DNA of 64,000 bases, taken from Thalassovita sp. (lineage in GTDB: Bacteria; Pseudomonadota; Alphaproteobacteria; Rhodobacterales; Rhodobacteraceae). Positions 63,343-64,000 of the stretch are shown piece by piece. A program made the translations under genes and the position numbers. The stretch lies in contig NZ_OY829290.1 in assembly GCF_963691685.1 (NCBI RefSeq), positions 2,294,001 to 2,358,000 on the forward strand. Reading direction: 5' to 3'. Every line of letters begins with the position of its first letter. Position 1 is the first letter of the stretch. Below the pieces are notes generated by a model. The model saw only the letters and a program-made list of their open reading frames with translations. It was not told the origin of the DNA and did not search any database.

Positions 63343-64000
63343 GGCTCAGGACCATCAGGAAAACATCCTGTCGCTGCGCGGGGTACAAACGTGGTTTGGC
63401 GTGCGCTCCGGCCTGTTCAAACGCGTCACCGGCCATGTAAAGGCCGTGGATGGCATCAACCTGGATGTGAAACGCGGTGAGGTGCTGGGGCTGGTGGGGG
63501 AATCCGGCTGCGGCAAGACCACGTTGGGCAAATCGATCCTGCAACTGGTGCGCCCCACAGGGGGGGAGATCACCTACCACGGCGCCGAAGGTGACGTGCA
63601 GCTGCGCGGCTTGCCTGACAGCGAAATGGTCAACTATCGCAAGAAGTTACAGATCGTTTTTCAGGATCCGCATTCCTCGCTCAATCCGGCGTTTACCATC
63701 TTTGGCTCGCTTGAGGATCCGCTGAAACGCTACGGGGTGAAATCCAAGGCGGAGCGGCGCAAGATCATTGGCGATCTGCTGGAGGCGGTGAACCTCAGAC
63801 GCGATTATATGGATCGCTATCCGCATGAGTTCTCTGGCGGTCAGCGACAGCGGATCGGCATTGCCCGGGCGCTCTGTATTGATCCGGAACTGGTGGTCTG
63901 TGATGAGGCGGTTTCGGCGCTGGATGTCTCCATTCAGGCGCAGGTGCTGAAGCTGCTGATGGACCTCAAGAAGGAACGCAACCTCACCTATATCTTCATC
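63335..64000 (+). CDS. ABC transporter ATP-binding protein (DppF/OppF type), partial at window end
   Basis: Second ATPase subunit; 222 codons are present and the 3' end lies beyond the window. Walker [11 protein letters not shown]-loop [14 protein letters not shown], signature [15 protein letters not shown], Walker [13 protein letters not shown]. Start ATG 63335 lies inside the preceding gene with AAGGAG upstream. The two ATPases, two permeases and permuted binding protein make a complete importer. Confidence 0.95.
   Translation, partial: MSEAQDHQENILSLRGVQTWFGVRSGLFKRVTGHVKAVDGINLDVKRGEVLGLVGESGCGKTTLGKSILQLVRPTGGEITYHGAEGDVQLRGLPDSEMVNYRKKLQIVFQDPHSSLNPAFTIFGSLEDPLKRYGVKSKAERRKIIGDLLEAVNLRRDYMDRYPHEFSGGQRQRIGIARALCIDPELVVCDEAVSALDVSIQAQVLKLLMDLKKERNLTYIFI

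Overview
The window is chromosomal DNA of an alphaproteobacterium, most likely a Rhodobacterales / Roseobacter-group marine bacterium. The reasons are the order dusB(nifR3)-ntrB-ntrC-ntrY-ntrX-trkA-trkH-hfq-hflX, a fused ispDF gene, an NtrC without the GAFTGA loop, the lineage-restricted DUF6456/DUF6477 pair, a PHB-type bdhA, and high GC coding DNA throughout. No rRNA, tRNA, CRISPR array, phage or insertion sequence was seen.

Layout. 1-8 kb: rpsB (3' end cut by the window edge), a pseudouridine catabolism pair psuK-psuG, a DUF502 membrane protein, a patatin-like lipase gene broken by one in-frame TAG, bdhA, a probable independent small RNA on the minus strand (about 5766-5840), and an orphan YejA-type binding protein followed by a tiny lipoprotein. 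8-18.5 kb: XRE-cupin regulator divergent from an acyl-CoA synthetase, a FrnE-like DsbA protein, a Bcr/CflA exporter, icd, YitT and SMR membrane proteins, a beta-hydroxyacid dehydrogenase and a penicillin-acylase-family hydrolase. 18.6-31 kb: the minus-strand nitrogen/potassium/RNA-chaperone block, with a divergent lipoprotein gene between trkA and ntrX. 31-36 kb: ispDF-pgpA-pncC, an ammonium transporter, an unknown protein and a short AT-rich island flanked by a 14-bp direct repeat. 36.6-52.9 kb: MmgE/PrpD protein, COQ10/RatA-like protein, hpt, a LysR regulator, two c-type cytochromes, lipA, a Prx5 peroxiredoxin, a VIT-type transporter, DUF6456/DUF6477, an MttB-family protein, guaA, a family-8-like glycosyltransferase, an EamA exporter and a FadL-type porin.

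53-64 kb is an accessory catabolic region: a phytanoyl-CoA-dioxygenase-family protein, an AraC regulator, a sulfatase with its formylglycine-generating enzyme, an N-acetylneuraminate-lyase/DHDPS-family aldolase, and divergently a FadR-type GntR regulator with an oligopeptide-type ABC importer. It reads as an uptake, desulfation and aldol-cleavage pathway for an unidentified sulfated organic compound, controlled by the GntR protein through TGGT/ACCA operators in the divergent promoter region.

The most striking observation is the substrate-binding protein of that importer (58797-60368). Its two halves are in swapped order relative to the family: the block normally at the C-terminus comes directly after the signal peptide, and the block normally at the N-terminus comes last, in one intact reading frame. 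It looks like a natural circular permutation. The YejA-type protein at 5954-7768 has the normal order and serves as an internal control. Other points for follow-up are the small RNA, a FadL-type promoter bracketed by perfect 12-bp inverted repeats, the same-frame hfq/hflX junction, two NtrC-family proteins lacking GAFTGA, and the repeat-flanked AT-rich island at the prpD 3' end.
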